Shown here piece by piece: positions 16,747 to 26,311 of a stretch of 39,501 bases of DNA. Every line of letters starts with the position of its first letter. The first letter of the stretch is position 1. The stretch comes from Desulfobacterota bacterium AH_259_B03_O07 (GTDB lineage: Bacteria > Desulfobacterota_D > UBA1144 > Nemesobacterales > CSP1-2), in the NCBI GenBank assembly GCA_027717645.1, contig JALLOG010000013.1:1-39501 (forward strand). Direction: 5' to 3'. Both the position numbers and the translations under genes were made by a program. The notes below the pieces were generated by a model. The model was not told where the DNA came from and made no database searches. It was given only the letters and a program-made list of their open reading frames with translations.

Positions 16747-17573
16747 AGACCCCTTCTCAATGTCCTGTAGTCTCTTCCCTTAAGGGGTATGAATTCACAC
16801 ATCTCATACAATCGTGAAGCTATTCTTTTCCCTACCCTTAATTCCAATATTTCGTTGTTTTCTGGATCTCTGTTTTCCATGGTTTCTGAAATGTAGTTTG
16901 TAGTTATCAGAGTCATCTTAGAGGCATTATATCTTTTTGATATTAGTTGATCGAGTATGTTTAATTCCCATTCGTTGCTTCTCCCCTTGCCCAATTCATC
17001 AATAACTAGGATGTCAGTTTCGACGAGGGGTCGAATTACTTCATTTTCAGCTGTTCCAAATGAATAAGCCTCTTTTAGTTCAGATAGCAGATAGAAGAAG
17101 TCCTTAAATAAACACTTGACTCCTCTTTCCAGGGTCATCTCAGATATTGTACCAATAGCGAGATGTGTCTTTCCAAGTCCTGCAGCACCCATGAGGAGGA
17201 ATCCTTTTTTATCAGGGTATAGTTGTACAAATTCTTTTGCATAACTTAGCGCCTTTTGGTGTGATTCGTGATTCCGAGGTTGGAATGTGTCTACTTGAAG
17301 AACATCAAAATACTTGGCAGGAATACCAGCCATGTTATAAAGCTTTACATTTCTTTGGATAACCCCGCATATTCCGCAGGGATTAATATATATGTATCCA
17401 TTATCGTTTCTAGTAAGGGTTGCCCCCGTTCCATTGCAGGATTGGCAGTTAATTATACAATTACATATTTTCGCCCTCGCAAGATTATTCTTCTTTTCGA
17501 CTAAATATCCTTTGTGATAGCAGTCATCACAACCTAATTGTAGTTTTTTCACTGGTTTCTTTTTCTTAGGCAT
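16743..17573 (-). CDS. DnaC/DnaI/IstB-like ATPase with N-terminal cysteine cluster
   Basis: A 276-aa protein if started at ATG 17573. Residues 1-70 hold a basic start and eight cysteines in CxxC, CNC, CxxCNGTG and CxxC arrangements, at about 15, 18, 37, 39, 43, 46, 66 and 69. CQSCNGTG matches the DnaJ-type CxxCxGxG zinc motif. The rest is an AAA+ domain with Walker A GAAGLGKTH (about 129-137), Walker B ILVIDELGKG (about 188-197) and sensor LITTNY, as in helicase loaders DnaC and DnaI. It most likely loads replicative helicase, but an IstB-like or other DnaC-family role is possible. The ATG overlaps the stop of the upstream gene by eight bases, so the two are coupled. An upstream in-frame start (17618) is less likely. 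Confidence 0.85.
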   Translation of the reverse strand: MPKKKKPVKKLQLGCDDCYHKGYLVEKKNNLARAKICNCIINCQSCNGTGATLTRNDNGYIYINPCGICGVIQRNVKLYNMAGIPAKYFDVLQVDTFQPRNHESHQKALSYAKEFVQLYPDKKGFLLMGAAGLGKTHLAIGTISEMTLERGVKCLFKDFFYLLSELKEAYSFGTAENEVIRPLVETDILVIDELGKGRSNEWELNILDQLISKRYNASKMTLITTNYISETMENRDPENNEILELRVGKRIASRLYEMCEFIPLKGRDYRTLRRGL

Positions 17574-18219
17574 AATCAAGTATTTTTGTAATAAAGTAAT
17601 CTTTAGATAATATCTCATTACGATAAGATATTAAACTTTCATTAAGAGCCTTATCGGTCATATAACGTGACCTTCTACTAATATTGTTCTCGGCTTCTAA
17701 CATTATTTTTTTTCTCTTTGATTCTGGAATTCTCTGAAAACAGTCTTCATAGAAGTCTTCTTCTATACTTTTTAAATGTTTATATATATCATCTTCATCC
17801 GCATGTGCTAATTCTAATATCCTATTTCTAGCATTAATATAAAGTTTTCGTATATTTTCTCTTTTTTCGGACTTGATCGTTGTACTAAGTCTTTCAACAA
17901 TATGTTTAATGAGATCAGAACCGCTGGTACTTACTTCGTTAGCTATGTCTTCGTGATTGATTCTATATTTTTCAAATAACTCTTCAACGTAAATTGCACA
18001 TTGTGTTAAGCTACGAAACTTCGTTTTTATTTCTTTTTCGGTATCTGTAAGTTCAGTAAAGGCCTTCCTGATCCCTTTATAAATGATTTCTTTGGGTACT
18101 GACCTGGCTTTCCATTCAACTATAAGGTCATACTCTTTGGGTGAAAGCATAATGCCCTCCCCTTTTAAATTCAAAAAATATTTCTCAATGTCGTTGACAT
18201 ATGTGCTTAATATTTCCAC
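17566..18219 (-). CDS. unknown 217-aa protein coupled to the DnaC-like ATPase
   Basis: I do not recognise a named family. The protein is charged and mostly helical, with no membrane segment or cysteine cluster (single Cys residues only). Its N-terminus, with EKYFLNLKGEGIMLSPKEYDLI and then EWKARSVPKEII followed by KGIRKAF, resembles small helical replication/DnaD-type domains in layout, which is a weak impression. The remaining two thirds are long Lys/Glu-rich helices. The start is GTG at 18219 and the stop overlaps the ATPase start by eight bases. That coupling suggests a partner protein, perhaps in helicase loading or primosome assembly. This is inference from context only. Confidence 0.7.
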   Translation of the reverse strand: MEILSTYVNDIEKYFLNLKGEGIMLSPKEYDLIVEWKARSVPKEIIYKGIRKAFTELTDTEKEIKTKFRSLTQCAIYVEELFEKYRINHEDIANEVSTSGSDLIKHIVERLSTTIKSEKRENIRKLYINARNRILELAHADEDDIYKHLKSIEEDFYEDCFQRIPESKRKKIMLEAENNISRRSRYMTDKALNESLISYRNEILSKDYFITKILDYA

Positions 18220-18332
18220 TCTAAGTGTAACCCTATTGGTTAATTAATGTTTCTGAATTGCTCAGGTCTTTAGGAATGGGGACTCTTCGTATTCTATTTT
18301 CATTACCGAGGTATCAATTTATATATGGACTA

Positions 18333-19010
18333 TTATTTCCTCCTTTTTAGTTCCTTTCTCATTGCTTGAATTGTTTTAAAGTAGCTTTTAGTCTTGAAAA
18401 TTCCTGAACCTGACACAAAAACGTCGGCACCTGCTTTAGCTACTTCTCTAATATTATTCAATTTTATGCCACCATCAACCTCAATGATGGGTTTATTATC
18501 TAGCTTACTAATTATATTTCTAAGTTCTCTAACTTTGGGAATCATAGATTTTATAAACGGTTGTCCGGCAAAACCAGGTTCGACCGTCATGACAAGAACC
18601 AAATCTATATACGGAAAAATCTCTTCTAAAACTGAAAGTGGCGTTAATGGATTAAGGGCAAGGCCGGCCATAACTCCCTTGGATTTGATCCTGGATATTG
18701 TGCTATGAAGTAATTTGCACGTTTCATATTGCACTGTAATTACCCTCACCAACGGATCTCCTGCCTTTATAAAGTCCTCTACACGTTCGTCCGGATTATC
18801 AATCATGAGGTGTATATCCATTGGCGGAGAAGTAATATTCTTAAGCGCTTCAATTATTGGAATTCCTAGACTTATATTTGGTACAAAATGACCGTCCATG
18901 ACATCAATGTGGATCCAGTCTGCTCCTGCTTTCTTAATGGCGTTTACTTCCTCTATTAATCTGCCAAAATCGGCCGAGAGTATAGAAGGTGCAATTAATT
19001 TATTCATCAT
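18333..19010 (-). CDS. rpe: ribulose-phosphate 3-epimerase
   Basis: A 225-aa TIM-barrel enzyme interconverting ribulose-5-phosphate and xylulose-5-phosphate in the pentose phosphate pathway. Signatures are APSILSADF with the catalytic/metal region, HIDVMDGHFVPN (metal His and Asp), LMTVEPGFAGQ-like MTVEPGFAGQPF, and IEVDGGIK with the second catalytic Asp. Length is normal. The gene begins ATGATG at 19010, with no clear ribosome binding site. A candidate promoter lies at 19050-19078 on the same strand. It is separated by 113 bases from the next reverse gene pair and may be read through into it. Confidence 0.96.
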   Translation of the reverse strand: MMNKLIAPSILSADFGRLIEEVNAIKKAGADWIHIDVMDGHFVPNISLGIPIIEALKNITSPPMDIHLMIDNPDERVEDFIKAGDPLVRVITVQYETCKLLHSTISRIKSKGVMAGLALNPLTPLSVLEEIFPYIDLVLVMTVEPGFAGQPFIKSMIPKVRELRNIISKLDNKPIIEVDGGIKLNNIREVAKAGADVFVSGSGIFKTKSYFKTIQAMRKELKRRK

Positions 19011-19049
19011 CCATATTTTTGTGCTAATCCATTACTGATGTCCAGCAGA

Positions 19050-19078
19050 TATATACTTTGTAGTAGATATGATGTAAA
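19050..19078 (-). promoter_or_regulatory. candidate promoter of rpe
   Basis: On the reverse strand TTTACA (19078-19073) and TATATA (19055-19050) are separated by 17 bases, about 40 bases before the rpe start. Confidence 0.45.
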
Positions 19079-19102
19079 CGAAGATATTGTTACATTAATA
19101 TA

Positions 19103-19126
19103 CATGAAAAAATTTTTGTTTTCATG
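19103..19126. repeat. perfect 8-bp inverted repeat
   Basis: CATGAAAA (19103-19110) and TTTTCATG (19119-19126) are perfectly complementary across an 8-base loop. It sits upstream of the candidate rpe -35 and could be an operator for rpe; it is not followed by coding sequence it could terminate. Confidence 0.45.
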
Positions 19127-19307
19127 GATAAAAGTTCTATGAAATCTCCTATGTCAATCCGCACGATTATCAATATGTTAAAACGATTATACCATCTGCC
19201 TTTGGGCTATGCGATACGCTAATCGAGATTATAATTCATAGCAAATTCGAAGGAACTTGTTTGATTGTTTTTGAATATATAATAAATTATCTTGAGCTTA
19301 GCGTTCC

Positions 19308-19335
19308 TTGACTTGACGAGTTTAAAGATTATATT
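19308..19335 (+). promoter_or_regulatory. promoter of metK
   Basis: TTGACT (19308-19313) and TATATT (19330-19335) are separated by 16 bases, 44 bases before the metK ATG. Confidence 0.5.
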
Positions 19336-19379
19336 TTTTCCTTCCATCGTTAGATTGAAATACTAGGAGTAATTTCTAA

Positions 19380-20540
19380 ATGACTCAAAACAATTTCATT
19401 TTCACCTCAGAATCCGTGACTGAGGGCCACCCTGATAAGATGGCGGATCAAATCTCTGACGCTGTACTTGACGCAATAATTTCACAAGATATAAATGCGA
19501 GAGTAGCGTGTGAAACGCTTCTCACAACTGGCCTAGTTGTAGTTGCTGGGGAATGTAGTACGTTTGCTCATATAGATATGGATGACATTGTAAGAAATAC
19601 AATAAGAAGCATTGGTTATACAGACAGTTCCGTGGGATTTGATGCTGATAATTGTAGTGTCCTACTTGCGATGGGAAAACAATCACCCGATATAGCGATG
19701 GGGGTAGATCCTAGTGAGGATAAGGAACAGGGAGCTGGTGATCAGGGACTTATGTTCGGTTATGCAATTGATGAAACACCTGAACTCATGCCATCACCAA
19801 TAATGTATTCGCATAAGCTAGCTAGGTGTCTTTCTGACGTAAGAAAGAATGGAACTCTGCCATTTCTTGGACCCGATGGAAAGACTCAGGTCACCGTAAG
19901 CTATGAGGACCAAAAGCCTAAGAGTGTTGATACCATAGTAGTTTCAACACAGCATTCAGCCGATGTTAAAAATAGTACAATTTATGAGGGTGTTCTTGAG
20001 ACTGTAATAAAGCCGGTAATCTCGGATGATTTATTAACATCTAAGACAAAAATACATATAAATCCCACTGGGAGATTTGTCGTAGGCGGTCCCAAAGGAG
20101 ATGCAGGGCTTACCGGGAGAAAAATTGTTATCGATACCTATGGTGGATGGTCTAGACATGGGGGAGGAGCATTTTCGGGTAAGGATCCATCAAAGGTAGA
20201 TAGAAGCGCTAACTACATGGCTCGTTATATCGCAAAGAATGTAATTGCATCAGGGTTAGCAAATAAGTGCGAGGTCCAGATAGCTTATGCAATTGGCGTT
20301 GCCGAGCCCGTGTCTGTAATGGTTGATACATTCAATACAGGCATTATATCAGATGAAGAGATTTCAAAGGGAATAAGAGAAGTTTTTGATTTGAGACCTG
20401 CTGAGATAATAAGAAACCTTAATCTTTTGAGGCCAATTTACAAAAAAACTGCTTCATACGGGCATTTTGGAAGAAATGAACCGGAATTCACCTGGGAAGC
20501 CAATAATAAAGTTGAACAACTGAGGAAGGCTGTAGGGTAA
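19380..20540 (+). CDS. metK: S-adenosylmethionine synthetase
   Basis: A 386-aa methionine adenosyltransferase, the usual length, making SAM from ATP and methionine. Signatures are [12 protein letters not shown] (residues 9-20), [12 protein letters not shown] (the diagnostic hexapeptide), [13 protein letters not shown] and [16 protein letters not shown]. The ATG at 19380 follows AGGAG (19365-19369) at ten bases. AhcY, which removes the by-product of SAM-dependent methylation, is the next gene after a 134-base gap. No SAM-responsive RNA is apparent. Confidence 0.98.
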   Translation: MTQNNFIFTSESVTEGHPDKMADQISDAVLDAIISQDINARVACETLLTTGLVVVAGECSTFAHIDMDDIVRNTIRSIGYTDSSVGFDADNCSVLLAMGKQSPDIAMGVDPSEDKEQGAGDQGLMFGYAIDETPELMPSPIMYSHKLARCLSDVRKNGTLPFLGPDGKTQVTVSYEDQKPKSVDTIVVSTQHSADVKNSTIYEGVLETVIKPVISDDLLTSKTKIHINPTGRFVVGGPKGDAGLTGRKIVIDTYGGWSRHGGGAFSGKDPSKVDRSANYMARYIAKNVIASGLANKCEVQIAYAIGVAEPVSVMVDTFNTGIISDEEISKGIREVFDLRPAEIIRNLNLLRPIYKKTASYGHFGRNEPEFTWEANNKVEQLRKAVG

Positions 20541-20625
20541 TAAATGGTAAATTGGTTATTTTTAGCTTGATTCACAAAATACTAATGTGAGGGCACATCT
20601 AAACTTCATCCCAAGTTTGCTTTTT

Positions 20626-20651
20626 ACAATTAAAATAAATCATGTAATTGT
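20626..20651. promoter_or_regulatory. inverted repeat at the ahcY promoter region
   Basis: ACAATTA (20626-20632) and TAATTGT (20645-20651) are perfect 7-bp arms separated by 12 bases. They overlap a weak promoter candidate (TTTACA at 20623-20628, TAATTG at 20645-20650, spacer 16), about 25 bases before the ahcY start. An operator for a dimeric regulator is possible; this is inference. Confidence 0.35.
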
Positions 20652-20662
20652 TGAGATATTAA

Positions 20663-21931
<1,269 letters not shown>

Positions 21932-21955
21932 ACTTTCATATTTTTTCCATTAGGC

Positions 21956-22843
21956 ATGAATAATTTCCTGAAATCATTCATTTCATACCTAGCCGCGGTT
22001 AAAGGACTTTCACAAAATACTATAGATTCATATCGTAGAGATATCTCGAAGTTTTTTAAATTTTTGGAAAAGAAGAATATCTCTAAGATTGAAGCCTTAA
22101 GTTACAATGACATGTTGGATTTTCTAACATATTTGAAAGATGAGGGTCTTAATGTACGATCAGTTGCTCGTATCCTAGCTTCTTTAAAACAATTTTTTAA
22201 ATTTTTGCTAATTGAAAAGATCATAGTTGAAGATCCAACGACACACATGAAAACACCCAAAATTAAGAAGACTATACCGGATTTTCTTTCGATAGATGAT
22301 GTTGAAAAGCTTATCTCATCACCTGATTGTTCTTCACTAGAGGGTATGAGGGATAATGCAATGCTAGAGATTCTTTACGCAACGGGGATTAGAGTTTCTG
22401 AGCTTGTCAAGCTCGAACTTAATAGTGTAAACTTTGAACTGGGATATTTGGTTGTATTTGGAAAAGGCGCTAAGGAAAGAATCGTCCCGACTGGTGATAA
22501 ATCAAGGAATTCTTTGAATCAATATCTACAATTTTCAAGACCAAACATTCTTAAGAACAGGACTTCACCTTACCTCTTTGTCACAAGACGAGGGGGTGGT
22601 CTCACTCGACAAGGATTTTGGAAGATAATAAGGAATCATTCAATAAAATCAGGGATAACCAAACCAACTAGTCCCCATACTCTGAGACATTCATTTGCGA
22701 CTCATTTGTTACAAAGGGGAGCTGATTTAAGAACAATTCAGCTTATGCTTGGCCACTCGGATATATCCACGACACAGATATATACACATGTTGCAAATGA
22801 AAGGTTGAAGGAGATACATAAAAAACATCATCCCAGATCATGA
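21956..22843 (+). CDS. xerD: site-specific tyrosine recombinase XerD
   Basis: A 295-aa recombinase resolving chromosome dimers at dif with FtsK. The N-terminal SAM-like core-binding domain spans about 1-100. The catalytic domain has Arg146 (GIRVSEL), Lys170 (FGKGAKER), HTLR with His241 and Arg244, His267 (LGHSDIS) and nucleophile Tyr276. All six catalytic residues are present. The length and the STTQIYTHV ending favour XerD over XerC, but the two cannot be fully separated. No phage or integron gene adjoins, so it reads as the housekeeping recombinase. ScpAB downstream also serves chromosome segregation. The ATG at 21956 lacks a clear ribosome binding site. Confidence 0.95.
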   Translation: MNNFLKSFISYLAAVKGLSQNTIDSYRRDISKFFKFLEKKNISKIEALSYNDMLDFLTYLKDEGLNVRSVARILASLKQFFKFLLIEKIIVEDPTTHMKTPKIKKTIPDFLSIDDVEKLISSPDCSSLEGMRDNAMLEILYATGIRVSELVKLELNSVNFELGYLVVFGKGAKERIVPTGDKSRNSLNQYLQFSRPNILKNRTSPYLFVTRRGGGLTRQGFWKIIRNHSIKSGITKPTSPHTLRHSFATHLLQRGADLRTIQLMLGHSDISTTQIYTHVANERLKEIHKKHHPRS

Positions 22844-22898
22844 TAATTTATGTCCTATTTCATTAAAGTTTATTTTTTTAAAACTCGAGTGTTCTTTT

Positions 22899-23576
22899 AT
22901 GGATTTAAATTTTAAGCTTATAATCATTCAGGCACCCGTTATTTTATTATCCTTGACGGTTCATGAATATTGCCATGGTTGGGTGGCTAATTACCTGGGT
23001 GATGATACAGCCATGAGGCAGGGGCGTTTGACTCTAAATCCGATTGTACACCTAGATGTAATAGGAACTATACTCATGTTTATTGTCGGATTTGGTTGGG
23101 CGAAACCAGTACCAGTAAATCCACACAATTTTGAAGATCCAAGAAAGGGAATGTTACTTGTGGCGCTTGCTGGTCCTGCTGCTAATCTATTGACGGCTAT
23201 TTGTGCCGGTTTGATTCTACGATACATTGTTCCCAGTCTGCTTACTTCTGAACAGGCAATATCAGGGATTTACTCAACATCGCTGGTGATTATAATTCTC
23301 AGCCTTCAATACGGTGTTGCTCTCGCTATTTTTAATATGATACCAATCCCTCCCCTGGATGGATCTCGTGTTCTCTATGGTTTATTGCCCGAAAAGCAAG
23401 CATATGCTTATAGTCGTTTTGAACCATATGGCATGCTGATTTTAGTTGGGCTTTTTATATTTGGAGGTCGTGTCTTTACATATATTCTTTGGTATCCTGT
23501 CTCAGTAATTGCCGAGGCATTGAGTGGTTTGGGTTATTTTCAGCTTTGGCAAATTGTTTCTTATTTTACTTCATAG
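22899..23576 (+). CDS. M50-family site-2-type membrane metalloprotease
   Basis: A 225-aa integral membrane protein with about five hydrophobic segments. The zinc motif is HEYCH (residues 22-26) in VHEYCHGWVA. The conserved RLTLNP, the KPVPVNP loop and GPAANL follow. The third-ligand motif is NMIPIPPLDGSRV near residue 150-160. Such short site-2 protease relatives (M50.B, YwhC/FPRP group) cleave peptides within the membrane; substrates are generally unknown. It lacks the PDZ domains of RseP. The ATG at 22899 lies 55 bases after xerD and the gene precedes scpA by 37 bases, the usual neighbourhood for this family. Confidence 0.95.
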   Translation: MDLNFKLIIIQAPVILLSLTVHEYCHGWVANYLGDDTAMRQGRLTLNPIVHLDVIGTILMFIVGFGWAKPVPVNPHNFEDPRKGMLLVALAGPAANLLTAICAGLILRYIVPSLLTSEQAISGIYSTSLVIIILSLQYGVALAIFNMIPIPPLDGSRVLYGLLPEKQAYAYSRFEPYGMLILVGLFIFGGRVFTYILWYPVSVIAEALSGLGYFQLWQIVSYFTS

Positions 23577-23613
23577 TATCATTAGCTTAATAAATTAGGG
23601 GGCTTAAAGGAAG

Positions 23614-24333
23614 TTGGAAAATACCGACACCTGTATAGTAAAATTAGAGGCATTTGAAGGGCCACTAGATCTTCTTTTGTATCTTATAAAGAAGCATGAG
23701 ATTGATATCTACGATATTCATATTGCTTTAATAACCGAACAATATCTTCAGTACCTTGAATTGATGAAAGAGCTAAACCTTGAGATTGTAGGGGATTATT
23801 TGATTATAGCTGCAGAACTTGGGCACATTAAGTCAAAGATGCTTTTACCTCAGCCTCCGGAAGAAGATGAAGAGGAAGAAGATCCAAGGGCTGATCTGGT
23901 AAGGAGGCTTATCGAATATCAGAGATATAAAGACGCAGCAGAGAAATTTTCAAACCTTGAAGCCTTGGATAGAGACGTATTTATTAGGGTATCTCAAGAC
24001 GAACGACAAGAGGATAATGAATCGCAGATGTTGAAGGTTGATCTATGGTCGTTAATAGATTCACTTAAAGCGATTTGTACGCGTAGAAATTTTGGCTGGT
24101 CAGATGGTATACAATTTGACATTGAAACCATGACTCTAGATGATAGAGTAAAGCAAGTCCGTTCGTTAATAAGTTTAAGGAAGACAATGAAATTTGAAGA
24201 TCTATTCGTTGAAAGCGCAACTAGATTCGATATTGTAATTACTTTTCTTTCAATCCTGGAACTTATAAGAACTCATACCATTGCTGCGTATCAGGATTTC
24301 CCATTTGCACCAATAAAGCTTATATACTTATGA
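23614..24333 (+). CDS. scpA: segregation and condensation protein A
   Basis: A 239-aa kleisin that bridges the heads of SMC dimers, with ScpB bound to its centre. The N-terminal signature VKLEAFEGPLDLLLYLI and the IDIYDI segment are clear, and an acidic linker (PPEEDEEEEDP) precedes the central helices. The C-terminal winged helix has TMKFEDLF and FLSILELIR. The start is TTG at 23614, with AAAGGA immediately upstream at short spacing. Its TGA overlaps the scpB ATG (ATGA, 24330-24333), so the two are translationally coupled. Smc itself is not in the window. Confidence 0.96.
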   Translation: MENTDTCIVKLEAFEGPLDLLLYLIKKHEIDIYDIHIALITEQYLQYLELMKELNLEIVGDYLIIAAELGHIKSKMLLPQPPEEDEEEEDPRADLVRRLIEYQRYKDAAEKFSNLEALDRDVFIRVSQDERQEDNESQMLKVDLWSLIDSLKAICTRRNFGWSDGIQFDIETMTLDDRVKQVRSLISLRKTMKFEDLFVESATRFDIVITFLSILELIRTHTIAAYQDFPFAPIKLIYL

Positions 24334-24905
24334 GAGTAATCGAATTGGAAAAGGATCAGTTAAAAAAGGTCATCGAATGTATGATATTTGTTTCGGATAA
24401 GCCTCTTACTTCACAGAGAATACAAAAGGTGTTCCCCGATTTAAATAAGAGGGAAATTACTGATTGTATTCAGGAATTGATAAACGAGTGGAGTGCTCTT
24501 GATCGAGGATTTAAGCTAAGTGAGGTTGCGAATGGTTTCCAGTTTAGAACAAGTTCTGATTTTAGCGAATACATCATGCGCTTTAAAGAAAGCAGACCGT
24601 TTCGGTTAAGTCGTGCAGCTTTAGAATCCCTGGCTATAATCGCATATAATCAACCTATAACCAGACTTGAAGTTGATAGAATAAGGGGCGTGGATTCATC
24701 GAGTGTAATTGGAGTACTTTTGGAAAGACGACTTGTTGAAATAAAGGGGAGAAAAGAAGTAATTGGTAGACCATTCCTTTATGGAACGACCAATGAATTT
24801 CTTGAAACTTTCGGTCTAAAAAGTTTAAGGGACTTACCCACGCTAAAAGAACTTGAAGAGATAGAAAGTTCGATTCAGCAGTCATTTCAGAGAATTGATA
24901 TATGA
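24330..24905 (+). CDS. scpB: segregation and condensation protein B
   Basis: A 191-aa double winged-helix protein that binds the ScpA linker in the SMC complex. Signatures are IECMIFVSDKPLT near the N-terminus, FQFRTSSDFSEYI, the ALESLAIIAYNQPITRLEVDRIRGVDSSSVI segment (second winged helix) and GRKEVIGRPFLYGTTNEFLETFGL. The ATG overlaps the scpA stop by four bases. The 3' end overlaps the convergent ybeY gene by 24 bp. Confidence 0.96.
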   Translation: MRVIELEKDQLKKVIECMIFVSDKPLTSQRIQKVFPDLNKREITDCIQELINEWSALDRGFKLSEVANGFQFRTSSDFSEYIMRFKESRPFRLSRAALESLAIIAYNQPITRLEVDRIRGVDSSSVIGVLLERRLVEIKGRKEVIGRPFLYGTTNEFLETFGLKSLRDLPTLKELEEIESSIQQSFQRIDI

Positions 24906-25313
24906 AAACAATTCTGATTCTTTTTCTCTCATTTCTCTAGCTTCGGTTTTTCTCTTGTGGTTATAGCCTAAAAGATGCAATACCCCGTGTATAATTAGTA
25001 TATTAATTTCATCTTGGAGTTTCATGTTATGCATATTCGATCGTCTAACTGCTGTTTCTATTGAAATGATAATGTCTCCAAGCAGTGAAGAGTCAGGACC
25101 ATCTTGTGGAAAGGCCAGTACATCTGTAGTCCGATTAATATTTCGATAATCTTCGTTTATTTTCCTCATCGAATCGTCGTTCACAAAGGTTATGCATAAC
25201 TCCTTATTATTTGGAATCTCAAGTTTTCTTAGTATCAATGACGTTAGCTTTTTTAACTTCTTCTTCCGTTCTTTGTTTAGGGAATTAAGTTCGTCTAGAA
25301 AAATTATTTTCAT
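24882..25313 (-). CDS. ybeY: endoribonuclease YbeY
   Basis: A 143-aa zinc metalloprotein needed for 16S rRNA 3'-end maturation and ribosome quality control. The core signature HGVLHLLGYNH carries the three zinc histidines, and NINRTTDVLAFP and GDIIIS precede it. Length is typical. The usual final residue pattern GYDH reads GYNH, a mild change beside the last ligand. The ATG is at 25313. It is divergent from the QueG-like gene and overlaps scpB tail-to-tail by 24 bp. Confidence 0.95.
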   Translation of the reverse strand: MKIIFLDELNSLNKERKKKLKKLTSLILRKLEIPNNKELCITFVNDDSMRKINEDYRNINRTTDVLAFPQDGPDSSLLGDIIISIETAVRRSNMHNMKLQDEINILIIHGVLHLLGYNHKRKTEAREMREKESELFSYINSLK

Positions 25314-25425
25314 TATTGACTGTTAAGTTACACTATCAATATTATCTGATCAATTTAATTAAGTTATAATGCTTCTTGTGTTCGAATTAGAAATAAACAC
25401 TTTGTAATCTTATTCACGGTTCATC

Positions 25426-26181
25426 ATGAAACCAGATTTAATTTACGACCATATTGAAAGACTTTTAAACTCATACGGATTTAATATTGTTACCAAGGTA
25501 AAAGCGGTTGCCTACAAAAAACAGATAAAAACTAGCAGAAAACTCGACGGGCTACTTAAAGATGCAGAGTCAATCATTCTAGTGGGTTTTGCTGGTAAAG
25601 AATTCTGGGAAATATTACAGACTTATCTTGAGGAGAATCCGGGATTTAAGATCAGAAGTGAAGACTGGATCGATGAGTACACGAAATTAAGATTCAGATC
25701 AGTGGCTGGGTTTTTGGATGAAAATAAATCAGAATACGATATGGTTTTTCCGTTTGGCCCCACGGCGTTTCAATTAGATTTTATGAAACTAGGTAAATTA
25801 GCTGGGGTAGGAGTCGATAGCCTCTTGGGTGTATTGATTAATCCGGAATATGGTCCTTGGATTTCTTTGAGAGGTGCAATAATTACTAATCTCGAATTTA
25901 ATTATTTTGACAAACCACTAAAGGATTTTGACCCCTGCCCTTCTTGTTCCAAACCATGCATATCTGCTTGCCCAGCTAATACTGTTTCATCAAAGGGTTG
26001 GGATTGGGAAGCGTGTATGAAATACCGTCTGACCACTGATACTTGTGAGACAAACTGTGCTTCAAGACGTGCATGTCCCTACGGTGAAGAGCACCAATAT
26101 ACTGAAGAACAGCTCGCACATCATCACAAATTTGTTTTAAGAAGTGTAAGAAAACATCGTAGTAAGTTACTTGAATTATGA
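25426..26181 (+). CDS. QueG-like double [4Fe-4S] protein
   Basis: A 251-aa protein whose C-terminal half resembles the iron-sulfur part of epoxyqueuosine reductase. Cys171, 174, 178 and 182 form CxxCxxxCxxxCP. Cys197, 207, 211 and 217 supply a second cluster, the last one also followed by Pro. The middle segment (LLGVLINPEYGPWISLRGAIITN) recalls the QueG stretch before the clusters. It is shorter than QueG, lacks the HEAT repeats, and an intact cobalamin site cannot be confirmed. It may be a reductase with another substrate; the tRNA role is not assured. TATAAT at 25365-25370 could be its -10. No clear ribosome binding site precedes ATG 25426. Confidence 0.75.
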   Translation: MKPDLIYDHIERLLNSYGFNIVTKVKAVAYKKQIKTSRKLDGLLKDAESIILVGFAGKEFWEILQTYLEENPGFKIRSEDWIDEYTKLRFRSVAGFLDENKSEYDMVFPFGPTAFQLDFMKLGKLAGVGVDSLLGVLINPEYGPWISLRGAIITNLEFNYFDKPLKDFDPCPSCSKPCISACPANTVSSKGWDWEACMKYRLTTDTCETNCASRRACPYGEEHQYTEEQLAHHHKFVLRSVRKHRSKLLEL

Positions 26182-26209
26182 TGCTTACAGTTCAAACGTA
26201 AAGCAGAAT

Positions 26210-26302
26210 ATAAATATATTTATGATTTGCGAAGATAATATAAGATAAATATCGCCGAAAGATAGGATATATATATAAATAATTACATGATATATCGATA
26301 TA
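26210..26302. repeat. A+T-rich palindromes between convergent genes
   Basis: ATAAATATATTTAT (26210-26223) and TATATCGATATA (26291-26302) are both perfect palindromes, with an ATATATATA tract between them. They lie between the ends of the QueG-like and TPR genes. Neither is G+C-rich enough to look like a normal intrinsic terminator. Confidence 0.4.
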
Positions 26303-26311
26303 AACTACCCG

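Larger units (their letters stand above)
19011..19379. other. divergent intergenic region between rpe and metK
   Basis: This 369-base stretch has no plausible gene. It holds a candidate promoter facing rpe (19050-19078), a hairpin (19103-19126) and a promoter facing metK (19308-19335). Between about 19130 and 19300 I see nothing definite. The metK leader from the inferred transcription start is only about 38 bases, too short for a SAM riboswitch. Confidence 0.6.

Noticed and set aside
16743-17573. IS21 IstB transposition helper
   Set aside because: There is no IstA gene or inverted terminal repeats, and the cysteine cluster and coupled partner are not typical of IstB.
21956-22843. Phage or integron integrase
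   Set aside because: Length, motifs and neighbours (ahcY, M50 protease, scpAB) fit the chromosomal XerD, with no attachment site or cargo.
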